64,000 bases of DNA, from positions 1-64,000 of the forward strand of contig CAYGUX010000016.1 of NCBI GenBank assembly GCA_964353175.1. The letters run 5' to 3'. The notes beneath the pieces were generated by a model that was not told where the DNA came from, did no database searches, and saw nothing but the letters and a program-made list of their open reading frames with translations. Origin of the DNA: JAIYCX01 sp964353175 (GTDB taxonomy: Bacteria; Bdellovibrionota_C; UBA2361; SZUA-149; DAOLCO01). The position numbers and the translations under genes were made by a program. Positions 34,079 through 42,337 of the stretch are shown here, piece after piece; the stretch's first letter is position 1; each line of letters begins with the position of its first letter.

Positions 34079-34861
34079 CTAACCTCCTTGTTTGCTAATA
34101 GAAAGGTATAAAAAGCGACTAACTTCCTTTACAATTTGGATAAAAGGCGTAGTCCAATTTGGATCTGTTACTAAAACCCATGGGACAATCAATAGACCAG
34201 AGAAGGCTCTAATTGAACCAAGATCCAATCCCAGACTAATTTTAGAATTAATCTTCATCATCAATGAAAATCCAATTTCAATAATGAGTCCAAATACAAT
34301 CAATGGAAAAACTAATAGGAAACAGGAATAGAAGATGGTGGATACAAATTGGATTATCATTACTCTATTCTCAAAAAAGCTGCTTATTTCAGAATATTTT
34401 TCTCCGTTAAAACCACCAATACCAAGATATTCCGTACATAGGGAAAAAAGAGTTATAATTTCCGAAAAAATCTTAGGTTGAAAGAATATAAAAAGGACAA
34501 AATAGCCAGCATATATTTCAAGTCTTGAATCTCTGACTCCCATCTCTGGAGCTACTTGTTCTTGGAACTGGACCCCTCTAAAAGTATCAAGCATTCTGCC
34601 AACAAATGGGAAAACCTCAAACAACAATGAGAATATAACCCCGAGGCTAAGTCCTAATAAAATTTCAAAGGAAATTGAAAAAATCGGTCTTTCTAATACA
34701 TGAGGATAGATTACGGCCGGGTAAGTATAAACACTAATTACAAATGAAAGAACGATAGAAGCACTCCTACCGATAGTCCCATTTAAAATTCGAATGGAGG
34801 AGAATAATAAAGCCCCCCTTAAATTTAAAAGTAAGAATACAAATAAATAGTTAGAAGTCAT
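34079..34861 (-). CDS. sctT: T3SS export apparatus protein SctT
   Basis: SctT (YscT/FliR family) is part of the export gate in the inner membrane. The 260-residue protein is highly hydrophobic with about six helices. It contains the family region FVGRMLDTFRGVQFQEQVAPEMGVRDSRLE and a C-terminal LDLGSIRAFSGLLIVPW. Position between sctS and sctU is the conserved order sctRSTU. It lies one base from sctU and 54 bases after sctS. The FliR alternative is excluded by the lack of any flagellar gene and by the sctI/sctO-like genes upstream, though that is contextual. Confidence 0.85.
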   Translation of the reverse strand: MTSNYLFVFLLLNLRGALLFSSIRILNGTIGRSASIVLSFVISVYTYPAVIYPHVLERPIFSISFEILLGLSLGVIFSLLFEVFPFVGRMLDTFRGVQFQEQVAPEMGVRDSRLEIYAGYFVLFIFFQPKIFSEIITLFSLCTEYLGIGGFNGEKYSEISSFFENRVMIIQFVSTIFYSCFLLVFPLIVFGLIIEIGFSLMMKINSKISLGLDLGSIRAFSGLLIVPWVLVTDPNWTTPFIQIVKEVSRFLYLSISKQGG

Positions 34862-34915
34862 TTCCCGTCACATTCCTTGTTTTATAACTTGGACCGGACC
34901 TCTCGCAGTACCAAC

Positions 34916-35173
34916 TCAGATATTCCTAATTAAATTAAAAATATGCACTGAGAACTCCGCCAATGAATGAAAAGCCTTAGCACCACCATAAATCGCCATT
35001 AATCCAAATAATACAACTTTAGGTACAAACGATAGAACTTGATCTTGGATTTGAGTTACAGTTTGGAGAAACGCTAGAACAAAGCCAGTAATTAAAAACA
35101 CCAAAAGGGGTAATCCCAAACTCATAAAAAGATTATAATAAAATTGGTTAAATACTTCGGTATCAAAGAACAT
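34916..35173 (-). CDS. sctS: T3SS export apparatus protein SctS
   Basis: SctS (YscS/FliQ family) is a small inner-membrane subunit of the export gate. The 85-residue protein has two helices: residues 14-34 (LFMSLGLPLLVFLITGFVLAFLQ) and 48-65, with the family motif FLQTVTQIQDQVLSFVPK between them. Length and motif are typical. It follows sctR by 14 bases. Confidence 0.9.
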   Translation of the reverse strand: MFFDTEVFNQFYYNLFMSLGLPLLVFLITGFVLAFLQTVTQIQDQVLSFVPKVVLFGLMAIYGGAKAFHSLAEFSVHIFNLIRNI

Positions 35174-35187
35174 AAGCAGAATAACGA

Positions 35188-35892
35188 TTAAACATGATAA
35201 GAAAGTATTAAATTCTCAAGCAATAACCGCCAACCATCACTCACAACAAACAGCATTAACTTTATGGGTAAAGAGATAGTCACTGGACTAACCATCATCA
35301 TTCCTAATGCTGTTAATAGAGTTGAGATCGTTAGATCTATAGCTAAGAATGGAAGGAACAAATAGACTCCTATCGTACAACCTGCCCGCAATTCACTTAC
35401 GAGATAAGCCAATAGTAAAGATGGAATAGCTTCATTCTTATCAATGCATAAGCGATATTCATCCATTCCTGTACTTTGATCGCAAATCACTTTAATTTCC
35501 GGGGCGCTTCTTCTACTATGGAAGTCTAAAAAATAGGCTCTTTCATTAATAGCAGTATTTTTTCTCATGAATGTGATTAAGGGCTCACCGATTGTATAGA
35601 CCTTGGGTATAAAATCACCAAATTTCGCGGTTCCATTACCAAGATCTAACTGATGACATGCATTTAGACACTGAGTAAATACCGGGGACATGGTAAAGAC
35701 AGTAAGGACCAATGCAATAACACCACTCATTGCTTGAGATGGAATTTGCCCACCACCTAAAGCATTTCTAAGGATAGAAAAAACAATTGATATTTTCAAG
35801 TAGGAAGTACAAGCCATTAAGACCAATGGCAAAAGTCCTAAAGCACCCAATACAACTACGTAACTCAGGTTTTCGCCCATCAAACTATTCAT
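35188..35892 (-). CDS. sctR: T3SS export apparatus protein SctR
   Basis: SctR (YscR/FliP family) forms the core of the export gate with SctS and SctT. The N-terminus has VLMACTSYLKISIVFSILRNALGGGQIPS and the C-terminus has LLLAYLVSELRAGCTIGVYLFLPFLAIDL and MVSPVTISLPIKLMLFVVSDGW, nearly textbook. The central periplasmic loop (about residues 95-145) is hydrophilic with a DFHSRRSAPEIKVICDQ stretch that contains extra cysteine. Length 234 is normal. Its ATG overlaps the stop of the sctO-like gene by four bases (ATGA), so the two are coupled. Confidence 0.95.
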   Translation of the reverse strand: MNSLMGENLSYVVVLGALGLLPLVLMACTSYLKISIVFSILRNALGGGQIPSQAMSGVIALVLTVFTMSPVFTQCLNACHQLDLGNGTAKFGDFIPKVYTIGEPLITFMRKNTAINERAYFLDFHSRRSAPEIKVICDQSTGMDEYRLCIDKNEAIPSLLLAYLVSELRAGCTIGVYLFLPFLAIDLTISTLLTALGMMMVSPVTISLPIKLMLFVVSDGWRLLLENLILSYHV

Positions 35893-36344
35893 ACGGCACC
35901 CCTTCGAGAATTAACTATATCAAAATACTCATCCATATCCTCAAGGTCACGACGAACACTATTTCTAATCTGCTCCTTCTTTAATATTGACTCTATAAGC
36001 TCTATCCTGGAGTTTACCATCTTAAGCTGAGTTAAATTTTCATTTTGCTTATTTTTAAGTTTATCTAAATCTACCTTGGTTGATTCTAGCTTTGCCTCAC
36101 TAAAGCTCCTTAAATAGATAGCCCTATCAGCCCACCTTCGCCTCTCTTTAATCTCTAGGCCACTTATTCCAGATGGTATCTCCTTAGCTTCGCGAGCAGC
36201 ATTGAGTAGCCTACTTGAAGACAAACGGTACTGTCTTTCCCTCTCAGTCAATTCTCTAAGCTTTAAAGTGATTTGTTGATTCTTTAGCCCTATTCTTTTT
36301 TGCGACTCTTTTTCAATTCGTTTTTTTATGTCCAAAAGTTGCAT
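35889..36344 (-). CDS. SctO/FliJ-like coiled-coil stalk protein
   Basis: The 151-residue protein is almost entirely charged helix, with heptad patterns over residues 1-45 and 75-135. Small coiled-coil proteins of this size located directly before sctR are usually SctO (YscO/FliJ), the stalk that couples the T3SS ATPase to the export gate. There is no sequence motif to prove it, so the call is mainly from size, fold and position. It lies four bases after the sctI-like gene and overlaps sctR. The ATPase SctN itself is not in the window. Confidence 0.6.
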   Translation of the reverse strand: MQLLDIKKRIEKESQKRIGLKNQQITLKLRELTERERQYRLSSSRLLNAAREAKEIPSGISGLEIKERRRWADRAIYLRSFSEAKLESTKVDLDKLKNKQNENLTQLKMVNSRIELIESILKKEQIRNSVRRDLEDMDEYFDIVNSRRGAV

Positions 36345-36348
36345 CTGC

Positions 36349-36672
36349 TTAGCCCCCTTGACTTTGCAACTTCTTCAGAGTTGACTGGACAGAATCACCT
36401 ACCTTAGTTACTATTTCAGTTTGTAAATGACAGCGATTAATGGATTGTTGAAGGTCAAATAGCTCCCTATATTCGGTAGGCATCCTTGGTACGATCTCCT
36501 TCGCTTTTGTGGAGTTCACTTCCCAAGATTTTTGTAAGCCATTAAAAATCTTTTCAAAACTTCCAGATAAGCTATTTAAATTCTTCTCCGTGGCATTAGT
36601 ACTGAGAAGGACAATTTCTGCACGTTTGGCTCCCGGCAATGTTGGAACCAACATTGTATTGATCTTAGACAT
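36349..36672 (-). CDS. SctI-like T3SS inner-rod protein
   Basis: At 107 residues it matches the YscI/PrgJ inner-rod (adapter) size. The C-terminal helix (RELFDLQQSINRCHLQTEIVTKVGDSVQSTLKKLQSQ) has the amphipathic pattern of that family: LQxxxNxxxLxxElxxKVxxxxxxxIxxLLK. The N-terminus is polar. A GAGGG ribosome binding site precedes the ATG. It is the first gene of the T3SS run (sctI-sctO-sctR-sctS-sctT-sctU), so its upstream region holds the operon promoter. The needle protein family is an alternative because the folds are similar, but the position and C-terminal pattern favour the rod. Confidence 0.6.
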   Translation of the reverse strand: MSKINTMLVPTLPGAKRAEIVLLSTNATEKNLNSLSGSFEKIFNGLQKSWEVNSTKAKEIVPRMPTEYRELFDLQQSINRCHLQTEIVTKVGDSVQSTLKKLQSQGG

Positions 36673-36876
36673 AATACCCTCTTTGAAAAAATAGTTATTT
36701 TTAAGTGATAAGTATTTATCGTTTTATCTTCTTATTTGTTTCAAAAAACTAAATATAATTGGGGATTTCTAAATACTTTACATATTTAGCTCTAATTTAC
36801 GGACGAATCCCTAAAGAAATTATTAGCTTGTCCCGATAACTAAAAGGATAGGTTAAACCATCAAGGATACTAAGAT

Positions 36877-37053
36877 ATGGATGTAAATAATGTTAGCTCA
36901 AGTGTTTCATCACAAGTAGCTGTAAGCGTTCAAAAAAGCGCAACGAAATCTGATGAAGCGATACTCAATAAGCTCTATGAAGGAATTTCAGAAAACCCGG
37001 CCCCTCGTCCGTCGGGACTATCTACCGGCCATAACTTAAACGTTAAAGCTTAA
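36877..37053 (+). CDS. Small YjfB-like protein (58 aa), divergent from the T3SS operon
   Basis: A 58-residue ORF with AAGGA nine bases before the ATG. It starts MDVNNVSSSVSSQVAVSVQK, has a short helix (SDEAILNKLYEGI), a Pro-rich part (NPAPRPSG) and ends GHNLNVKA. This layout (MDV...VSxxVxKK...GxNLDVKA) is that of the YjfB family, which is called putative motility protein but has no known function. It lies 204 bases from the start of the T3SS operon, transcribed away from it. The gap shows no strong hairpin. The family match is from memory and should be verified. Confidence 0.55.
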   Translation: MDVNNVSSSVSSQVAVSVQKSATKSDEAILNKLYEGISENPAPRPSGLSTGHNLNVKA

Positions 37054-37073
37054 ATTTAAAGATTTTTGTTTAT

Positions 37074-37472
37074 TTAATTAGGTGGCAATCTGCAAGAATC
37101 GGAGTGACGTTTACCAAATAATCTGCTTATACGAATTCTATTATTTGCGAAGATTCGATAACAGAGATCTGATAACTGCTTGAGGACAGGTAAACTTGTA
37201 GCTGAGAGTAAATACCCTAGACCAATGGCTGAATAGGCCCTTCTAAAAACTTCCATACCAGTAATAATACTTCCATCCGGCAGGAGAGCATGGATATAAA
37301 GATTTAATTCTTTACTGGTCTTACCATACCTCGATGGATCAAAATCACTCCTTGAAATATCCTCAAATTCAAAATGCTTATTCTTATCTTGTCTCTTAAG
37401 AAAGTCCATTTCCATCGAACACAGCGGACAAGCACCATCGTAAAGAATTTTTAATGACCAATTATTTTCCAT
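37074..37472 (-). CDS. DCC family (DUF393) thiol-disulfide oxidoreductase-like protein
   Basis: The DCC family is thioredoxin-like with the motif DxxCPLC near the N-terminus, seen here as LYDGACPLCSMEMDFLKR. The C-terminal part (ALLPDGSIITGMEVFRRAYSAIGLG) also fits. At 132 residues it is normal. No signal peptide is visible, so it acts in the cytoplasm. The substrate is unknown. It is convergent with the YjfB-like gene and lies downstream of a hairpin that probably ends transcription of the lipoprotein gene. Confidence 0.85.
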   Translation of the reverse strand: MENNWSLKILYDGACPLCSMEMDFLKRQDKNKHFEFEDISRSDFDPSRYGKTSKELNLYIHALLPDGSIITGMEVFRRAYSAIGLGYLLSATSLPVLKQLSDLCYRIFANNRIRISRLFGKRHSDSCRLPPN

Positions 37473-37516
37473 TACAGATAAGGACCTAATAGGACGGATA
37501 AACCTTACAAAGACTT

Positions 37517-37563
37517 TTAGCTTTTTGCCTAGTTTAGATTGGCTCTGCCAGGCAAAAAGCTAA
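37517..37563 (-). terminator. Hairpin downstream of the helical lipoprotein gene
   Basis: A 14-bp perfect stem (37517-37530 with 37550-37563; core TAGCTTTTTGCCT/AGGCAAAAAGCTA) encloses a 19-base loop, 11 bases beyond the stop of the gene at 37574. No clean T-run follows on the minus strand, so termination is probable but not certain. Confidence 0.5.
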
Positions 37564-37573
37564 TTTGTTGAGA

Positions 37574-37909
37574 CTACTCTTCTGGGAATTCTTCAATCTC
37601 AGTTTCAGCCTTATCTATCCCTTCTTCAGCCTTCTCAAGACCTTCCTTAGCCGAATCTAGCCCATCTTTGGCCATGTCCTGCGCATCACCTAAAGCTTCC
37701 CCTGCGCTATCAAGGGCCTTATTAGCAGTATCTGTAATTACTTTAGACGCCTCGTCAGCCGCATTTTTGGTATCTTCTAAAATTGCTTTTGCATTCTCAG
37801 TAGTATTTTTAATCATTTCGTCAGTTTCATTAGCTGGCTTATCGCAGGCATTTGTTACTGAAACTAATGCTATACTTAGCGCAGTTAAAACTTTTTTTGA
37901 GATCTTCAT
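37574..37909 (-). CDS. Small helical lipoprotein with repeated Ala/Asp/Lys/Glu pattern
   Basis: The N-terminus is a signal with a lipobox-like end (SVTNAC at about residue 22), so it is probably a lipoprotein. The mature 85 residues are almost purely Ala/Asp/Glu/Lys with an 11-residue-like amphipathic repeat (for example DSAGEALGDAQDMAKDGLDSAKEGLEKAEEG), which recalls LEA/apolipoprotein-like stress proteins. I start at ATG 37909, with AAGGA five bases upstream, rather than the ATG at 37915, which abuts that site. Function unknown. An envelope-stress or membrane-coating role is only a guess. Confidence 0.7.
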   Translation of the reverse strand: MKISKKVLTALSIALVSVTNACDKPANETDEMIKNTTENAKAILEDTKNAADEASKVITDTANKALDSAGEALGDAQDMAKDGLDSAKEGLEKAEEGIDKAETEIEEFPEE

Positions 37910-38232
37910 AAACATCCTTAAATTAAATCGACATATTAATAAATGGTTAATTACGATATTAACACATGCGACTTACGGTATCATGGCTAAAAAAAAAGAT
38001 GCAAGACATACTATCGATAACCTACTAGAATGGTGAGGGACCGCCTTTGCGTGGCAATTTACGCGAAATATTTTAAATGTATTTTGACGCTCAGTTATAG
38101 GCTGTGTTATTGAGCATCCTATATTTACCCCACAAATAAACTAGGGTTTATATTCTTAGAAAATAGCAGAATTTAGCCACCTGCTATCATTACAAAAAAT
38201 TAAAGTTACAACAGTTATTTAGGGATTGGATT

Positions 38233-38793
38233 ATGTCTAAAGATGGAATTCTGGAATCAAGAAGAAATATAGTAGAAGAAGAATATTTTGCAAAAAAGAA
38301 TAGAGAGGCTTTAGAAAAGTTGACCAATTCGGTTGTAACCTCAAAACGACCGTGCCCTATAACAGAAGAAGATCTACAACCAGAAGCATTTCATGGAGTA
38401 ATAGTTTACAAATCAGCTTCAAACAAAGGTGTTTGGATTGAAGCCAATGATTTACAAAATCTACTAGAGTCAAATCAGGACCAACACCACAAAAAATGGA
38501 ATCTTAATTTTTTCAAGCAATTAGCAGAAGAAACTAAATCTCTGCATAAACATGGCGCATTACAAGTAGCGGAATTAGATGAAGGCGTGAGACTAAGTCC
38601 AGTAAGTCGAAAGGCCATGGAAAAGATAGATGTAGCTGGCGTAATTCTTGATAGATGCCCCAGCACTGGTGGCTTATGGTTTGATTCAGGAGAACTTAAG
38701 CAGTTTATGGAAAAAATTGTCACGCTAAAAGACGACAATTTACTTTCTTCATTTATAGGAAGCTTGTTTAAGACCATTGGCTATGTTTCGTAG
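38233..38793 (+). CDS. TFIIB-zinc-ribbon-like protein with most cysteines lost
   Basis: The N-terminus (RRNIVEEEYFAKKNREALEKL) and two repeats, CPITEEDLQPEAFHGVIVYKSASNKGVWIEANDLQNLLE and LSPVSRKAMEKIDVAGVILDRCPSTGGLWFDSGELKQFME (each from about residue 43 and 120), follow the zf-TFIIB family plan CPxCxxxL...GVxxDxCPxCxGxWxDxGEL. Of the four ligand cysteines expected per ribbon, only one remains in each repeat, so zinc is probably not bound. RBS AGGGA lies seven bases before the ATG. A good start and intact frame argue against decay. Function unknown. It is a separate plus-strand gene, followed by a small membrane protein. Confidence 0.65.
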   Translation: MSKDGILESRRNIVEEEYFAKKNREALEKLTNSVVTSKRPCPITEEDLQPEAFHGVIVYKSASNKGVWIEANDLQNLLESNQDQHHKKWNLNFFKQLAEETKSLHKHGALQVAELDEGVRLSPVSRKAMEKIDVAGVILDRCPSTGGLWFDSGELKQFMEKIVTLKDDNLLSSFIGSLFKTIGYVS

Positions 38794-38874
38794 GAATTTT
38801 TTAAACAATAGTTTTATTATAAGTAAATAGAAGTCTTATTCACATTCACTTCATCATCAAAACGCAAAAACTAT

Positions 38875-39129
38875 ATGAATAATAGCCAAGTTTTAAAAAT
38901 AGGTCTTAAGTACTGGGAAATTCTAATTGAGTATCTTGAAACTTTGGAGTTGGGCTATATCGGTGCGGGAATATTCGTAATTTTATTTGCTCTTTTTATT
39001 TATGAGTCCATGGCTAGCTCCCAGATATCTGTTAAATTTCTTTTAATTATCTTTGTTTTCATGATTGCGGTTTATTACTTTGGCAATATTATGTTTAGTG
39101 GAATGAACCCTGCCAAATTAAATAATTAG
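38875..39129 (+). CDS. Small two-helix membrane protein
   Basis: I do not recognise this 84-residue protein. Two hydrophobic stretches (about residues 28-46, IGAGIFVILFALFIYESM, and 54-74, FLLIIFVFMIAVYYFGNIMF) predict two membrane helices with a short loop. The N-terminus is polar with a Tyr/Glu-rich helix. It lies 81 bases after the zinc-ribbon-like gene. No clear ribosome binding site is visible, which lowers confidence in the exact start. Confidence 0.5.
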   Translation: MNNSQVLKIGLKYWEILIEYLETLELGYIGAGIFVILFALFIYESMASSQISVKFLLIIFVFMIAVYYFGNIMFSGMNPAKLNN

Positions 39130-39226
39130 CTACTTTTTGAATTATTTTCTTAGCACACAAAAGTACCGCTTTAGCTGATTAAAAATCATTTTAGTCACGA
39201 TATTACCTAGCGAATGCACTTCCGTG

Positions 39227-39258
39227 TCACATCATGTCCAATATTAGACATCCTGTGA
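39227..39258. repeat. Imperfect 12-bp inverted repeat upstream of argG
   Basis: TCACATCATGTC (39227-39238) and GACATCCTGTGA (39247-39258) pair in 10 of 12 positions with an 8-base loop. It lies about 100 bases before argG and about 100 bases after the small membrane gene. It could be an operator of argG or a weak terminator of the preceding gene. No T-run follows. Confidence 0.35.
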
Positions 39259-39355
39259 GGCCGATCGTTTAGCATACAACATATAGTCTTGACTCTAAAT
39301 CTCTATATCTTATCTATATTACTCAATTAATTATTCCTCTAAAAAAATAGCTACT

Positions 39356-40681
39356 ATGTCTTCCATTTTGTCCTCGCTTCCCCTTGGTAAACGTGTTGGA
39401 ATCGCATTTTCTGGTGGTCTTGATACGAGTGCGGCCTTAACTTGGATGCGAGAAAAGGGTGCGATCCCATACGCCTATACGGCAGACCTTGGGCAACCAG
39501 ATGAAACTGACCCACAAGAAATTATCACCAAGGCTAATAAACACGGAGCAGAAAACGCAAGGTTAATTGATTGCAAACAACAACTTGTCAATGAAGGTTT
39601 ATCAGCCCTAACATGTGGGGCTTTCCACATTACCACCGCTGGTAAAACTTACTATAACACGACACCTCTTGGACGAGCAGTAACTGGAACGATGTTAGTG
39701 CAAGCAATGAAAGAGGACGATGTCCACATTTGGGGAGATGGGTCAACTTACAAAGGGAATGACATCCAAAGATTCTATCGGTACGGGCTAATGGTCAATC
39801 CTCAATTACAAATATACAAGCCTTGGCTTGATGAGGCATTTGTTTCAGAACTAGGCGGCAGGAAAGAGATGTCTGAGTGGTTGCATGAGCGCGGATTTGA
39901 CCTAAAAATGTCTGTTGAAAAAGCCTACTCCACTGATTCCAATATATGGGGAGCAACACATGAAGCTAAAAAACTAGAGTTTCTTAACGAGAACATGAAA
40001 CTTGTAAACCCAATTATGGGAGTTAAATTCTGGGATCCCAATGAAACCATTCAAACTGAGGCTGTTAGTGTAGAATTTTTTGAAGGTAGGCCTATAAAAA
40101 TAAATGGCATTGAGTTTATTGATCCAGTTGCTATGACCCTTGAGGCAAATAGAATTGGAGGCTGCCATGGGCTAGGTATGTGTGATCAAATTGAAAATAG
40201 GATTATCGAAGCCAAAAGTCGAGGGATCTATGAAGCTCCAGGCATGGCACTATTCGCTATTTGCTATGAAAGACTACTTACAGGTATTCACAATGAAGGT
40301 ACGCTGGAAAACTATCATGTACTAGGTCGTAAATTAGGTCGTTTATTATACGAAGGCAAATGGTTTGATCCCCAAGCACTAATGTTAAGAGAAAGCCTAC
40401 AAAAATGGGTAGGAAAGCCTGCTACCGGTACGGTTACTTTAGAACTAAGACGCGGAGACGACTATACTATCCTAGATACGGAAAGCCCTAACCTTACTTA
40501 TGCACATGAAAGACTAAGTATGGAAAAAGTAGAAGGTTCTTTTGGAGTACAAGACAGAATTGGTCAACTCACCATGTTAAATAACGACATCACTGATTCT
40601 AGGGAGAAACTAGAAGTCTATGCGAAGGCTGGCGTAATTCAACTAGAAAATGTTGAGTCATATGGCCTACTGCCAAAGTAA
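39356..40681 (+). CDS. argG: Argininosuccinate synthase, E. coli-type
   Basis: ArgG joins citrulline and aspartate in arginine synthesis. The ATP pyrophosphatase motif AFSGGLDTSAAL is at residue 17, followed by YTADLGQPDE, GAENARLIDC, TPLGRAVTGTMLV and the long conserved EANRIGGCHGLGMCDQIENRIIEAKSRGIYEAPGMA. Length (441) and an N-terminus starting SSILSSLPLGKRVGIAFSGG match the long enteric type rather than the short 400-residue type common in other bacteria. No ribosome binding site is clear before the ATG. Other arginine genes are not in the window. Confidence 0.96.
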   Translation: MSSILSSLPLGKRVGIAFSGGLDTSAALTWMREKGAIPYAYTADLGQPDETDPQEIITKANKHGAENARLIDCKQQLVNEGLSALTCGAFHITTAGKTYYNTTPLGRAVTGTMLVQAMKEDDVHIWGDGSTYKGNDIQRFYRYGLMVNPQLQIYKPWLDEAFVSELGGRKEMSEWLHERGFDLKMSVEKAYSTDSNIWGATHEAKKLEFLNENMKLVNPIMGVKFWDPNETIQTEAVSVEFFEGRPIKINGIEFIDPVAMTLEANRIGGCHGLGMCDQIENRIIEAKSRGIYEAPGMALFAICYERLLTGIHNEGTLENYHVLGRKLGRLLYEGKWFDPQALMLRESLQKWVGKPATGTVTLELRRGDDYTILDTESPNLTYAHERLSMEKVEGSFGVQDRIGQLTMLNNDITDSREKLEVYAKAGVIQLENVESYGLLPK

Positions 40682-40809
40682 TATGAAAAAAGTTTGAGGG
40701 ATTTCTTTTACTCTATTGGTAAAGTTGAATTTGCTGCACTTATTTCTAGTGTTCCCAGTTTCGACTATCAGTGCTATATCCTCGCACTTACATTCCCCAG
40801 ACCTTTCAT

Positions 40810-42327
40810 ATGAATACTCCCAAAGATACATCTTTTTCTTCCATTAAAAATGATTTCCAAGCAGGACTTGTTGTATTTCTTGTTGCATTACCTCTTTGCT
40901 TAGGAATTGCATTAGCTTCAGGAGCTCCTCTCCTGTCTGGACTTTTAGCAGGTATCGTCGGAGGTATCGTCGTATCGATATTCTCTGGTTCGGAAGTAAG
41001 CGTAAGTGGACCTGCGGCCGGACTCACTGTGATTGTATTAGCTGCAATTTCATACTTAGGGGATTTTCAGTCCTTTCTAGTTGCAGTTGTACTTGCTGGC
41101 GTACTTCAAATATGTTTTTCATTTTTTAAGCTAGGAGGGATAGCCAATTACGTTCCTATCGCCGTGATTGAAGGAATGCTAGCTGCCATAGGATTGGTCA
41201 TTATATTAAAACAAATTCCGCATGCTCTAGGCAGTGACTTTGACTATAATGGTGATTTTAGTTTTACCAGCATCACTACTGAAAAAAATACATTTACCGA
41301 AATCGCATCAGCATTCGGGACGATAGAACCAGGAGCTGTAATAATCACAACACTATCTTTTTTAATCTTGTTTTTTTGGAGTAAGTCAAAACTTCCAATA
41401 AAATCAATCCCTGCCTCACTTATAGTGGTGATCTCAGGAATTGCTCTCAATGAATCTTTTAAAATCTACCTCCCCGCATATTATCTTTCTCACAATGGAG
41501 ACCATTTAGTTAACCTTCCAAATCTCTCCTTCAAAGAGAATTTTACTCCACCTAACTTTACTTCTCTATTTGATTACAAAGTCATTCAAATTGCCATAAC
41601 CATTGCCCTCGTAGCAAGTCTCGAATCACTACTGTCCATAGAAGCTTCCGACAAACTAGACCCTTACAAAAGGATATCGAATCCAAACAAAGAATTATTC
41701 GCGCAAGGTTTGGGTAACATAGTTTCCGGACTAATCGGTGGATTACCAATTACGTCAGTTGTCGTACGAACTTCCGCCAATATCAATGCTGGATCAAAAA
41801 CTTGGAAAAGCTCTTTTTTCCATGGGATATTACTTCTAAGTTCATTAGTCTTCATTCCAGACCTATTCAATAGGATCCCTCTTAGTGCCTTGGCTGTAAT
41901 TTTAATTGCAGTAGGTTATAAATTGTGTAACCCAAATTACTTTGAGAGAATGTATAAACTTGGTCATATCCAATTTATACCATTTATTATTACGACCTCA
42001 TCAATACTTTTAACGGACTTATTAACTGGAGTATTTATTGGTTTGCTCGTAGGACTATTCTTTGTCCTAAAATCTACGCATCATGCAGCCTTCATACTTG
42101 TAAATCAAGAAAATTTGTACTTATTGAGATTTAATAAAGAAGTTACTTTTTTAAACAAATCTGAATTGAAAAGTACCCTACGTAAAGTTCCTTCAAATTC
42201 CTCCCTAATTATAGATGGAATCGATGCCTTGTGCATAGATCACGATATAAAAGATGTATTAAGAGACTATAAGGATATGGCGCAATTCAATAATATTAAG
42301 CTAGAGATTAAACATATATTACTATAG
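40810..42327 (+). CDS. SulP family anion permease, probable bicarbonate transporter
   Basis: SulP proteins move sulfate, bicarbonate or other anions. The protein has about 11-12 membrane helices, the N-terminal FQAGLVVFLVALPLCLGIALASGAPLLSGL, the SGPAAGLTVIVLAA block and a region GLGNIVSGLIGGLPITSVVVRTSANINAGSKT. A C-terminal STAS-like segment (from about residue 440) follows. The immediate neighbour is a beta-carbonic anhydrase 10 bases downstream, which makes bicarbonate the best substrate guess. I start at ATG 40810 (MNTPKDTSF). The upstream TTG at 40771 adds 13 unconserved residues. Sulfate transport is the alternative. Confidence 0.85.
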   Translation: MNTPKDTSFSSIKNDFQAGLVVFLVALPLCLGIALASGAPLLSGLLAGIVGGIVVSIFSGSEVSVSGPAAGLTVIVLAAISYLGDFQSFLVAVVLAGVLQICFSFFKLGGIANYVPIAVIEGMLAAIGLVIILKQIPHALGSDFDYNGDFSFTSITTEKNTFTEIASAFGTIEPGAVIITTLSFLILFFWSKSKLPIKSIPASLIVVISGIALNESFKIYLPAYYLSHNGDHLVNLPNLSFKENFTPPNFTSLFDYKVIQIAITIALVASLESLLSIEASDKLDPYKRISNPNKELFAQGLGNIVSGLIGGLPITSVVVRTSANINAGSKTWKSSFFHGILLLSSLVFIPDLFNRIPLSALAVILIAVGYKLCNPNYFERMYKLGHIQFIPFIITTSSILLTDLLTGVFIGLLVGLFFVLKSTHHAAFILVNQENLYLLRFNKEVTFLNKSELKSTLRKVPSNSSLIIDGIDALCIDHDIKDVLRDYKDMAQFNNIKLEIKHILL

Positions 42328-42337
42328 ATTAAATCTT

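Noticed and set aside
34079..35892. Flagellar FliP/FliQ/FliR instead of SctR/S/T
   Set aside because: No flagellar gene occurs in the window, and neighbouring rod-like and stalk-like genes with order RSTU fit T3SS. The families are homologous, so this is a contextual choice.
37668..38036. 122-codon ORF on the plus strand over the helical lipoprotein gene
   Set aside because: It is mostly the antisense of the Ala-rich lipoprotein frame. The final codons (MAKKKDARH...) are open but have no clear ribosome binding site and are only 17 codons long.
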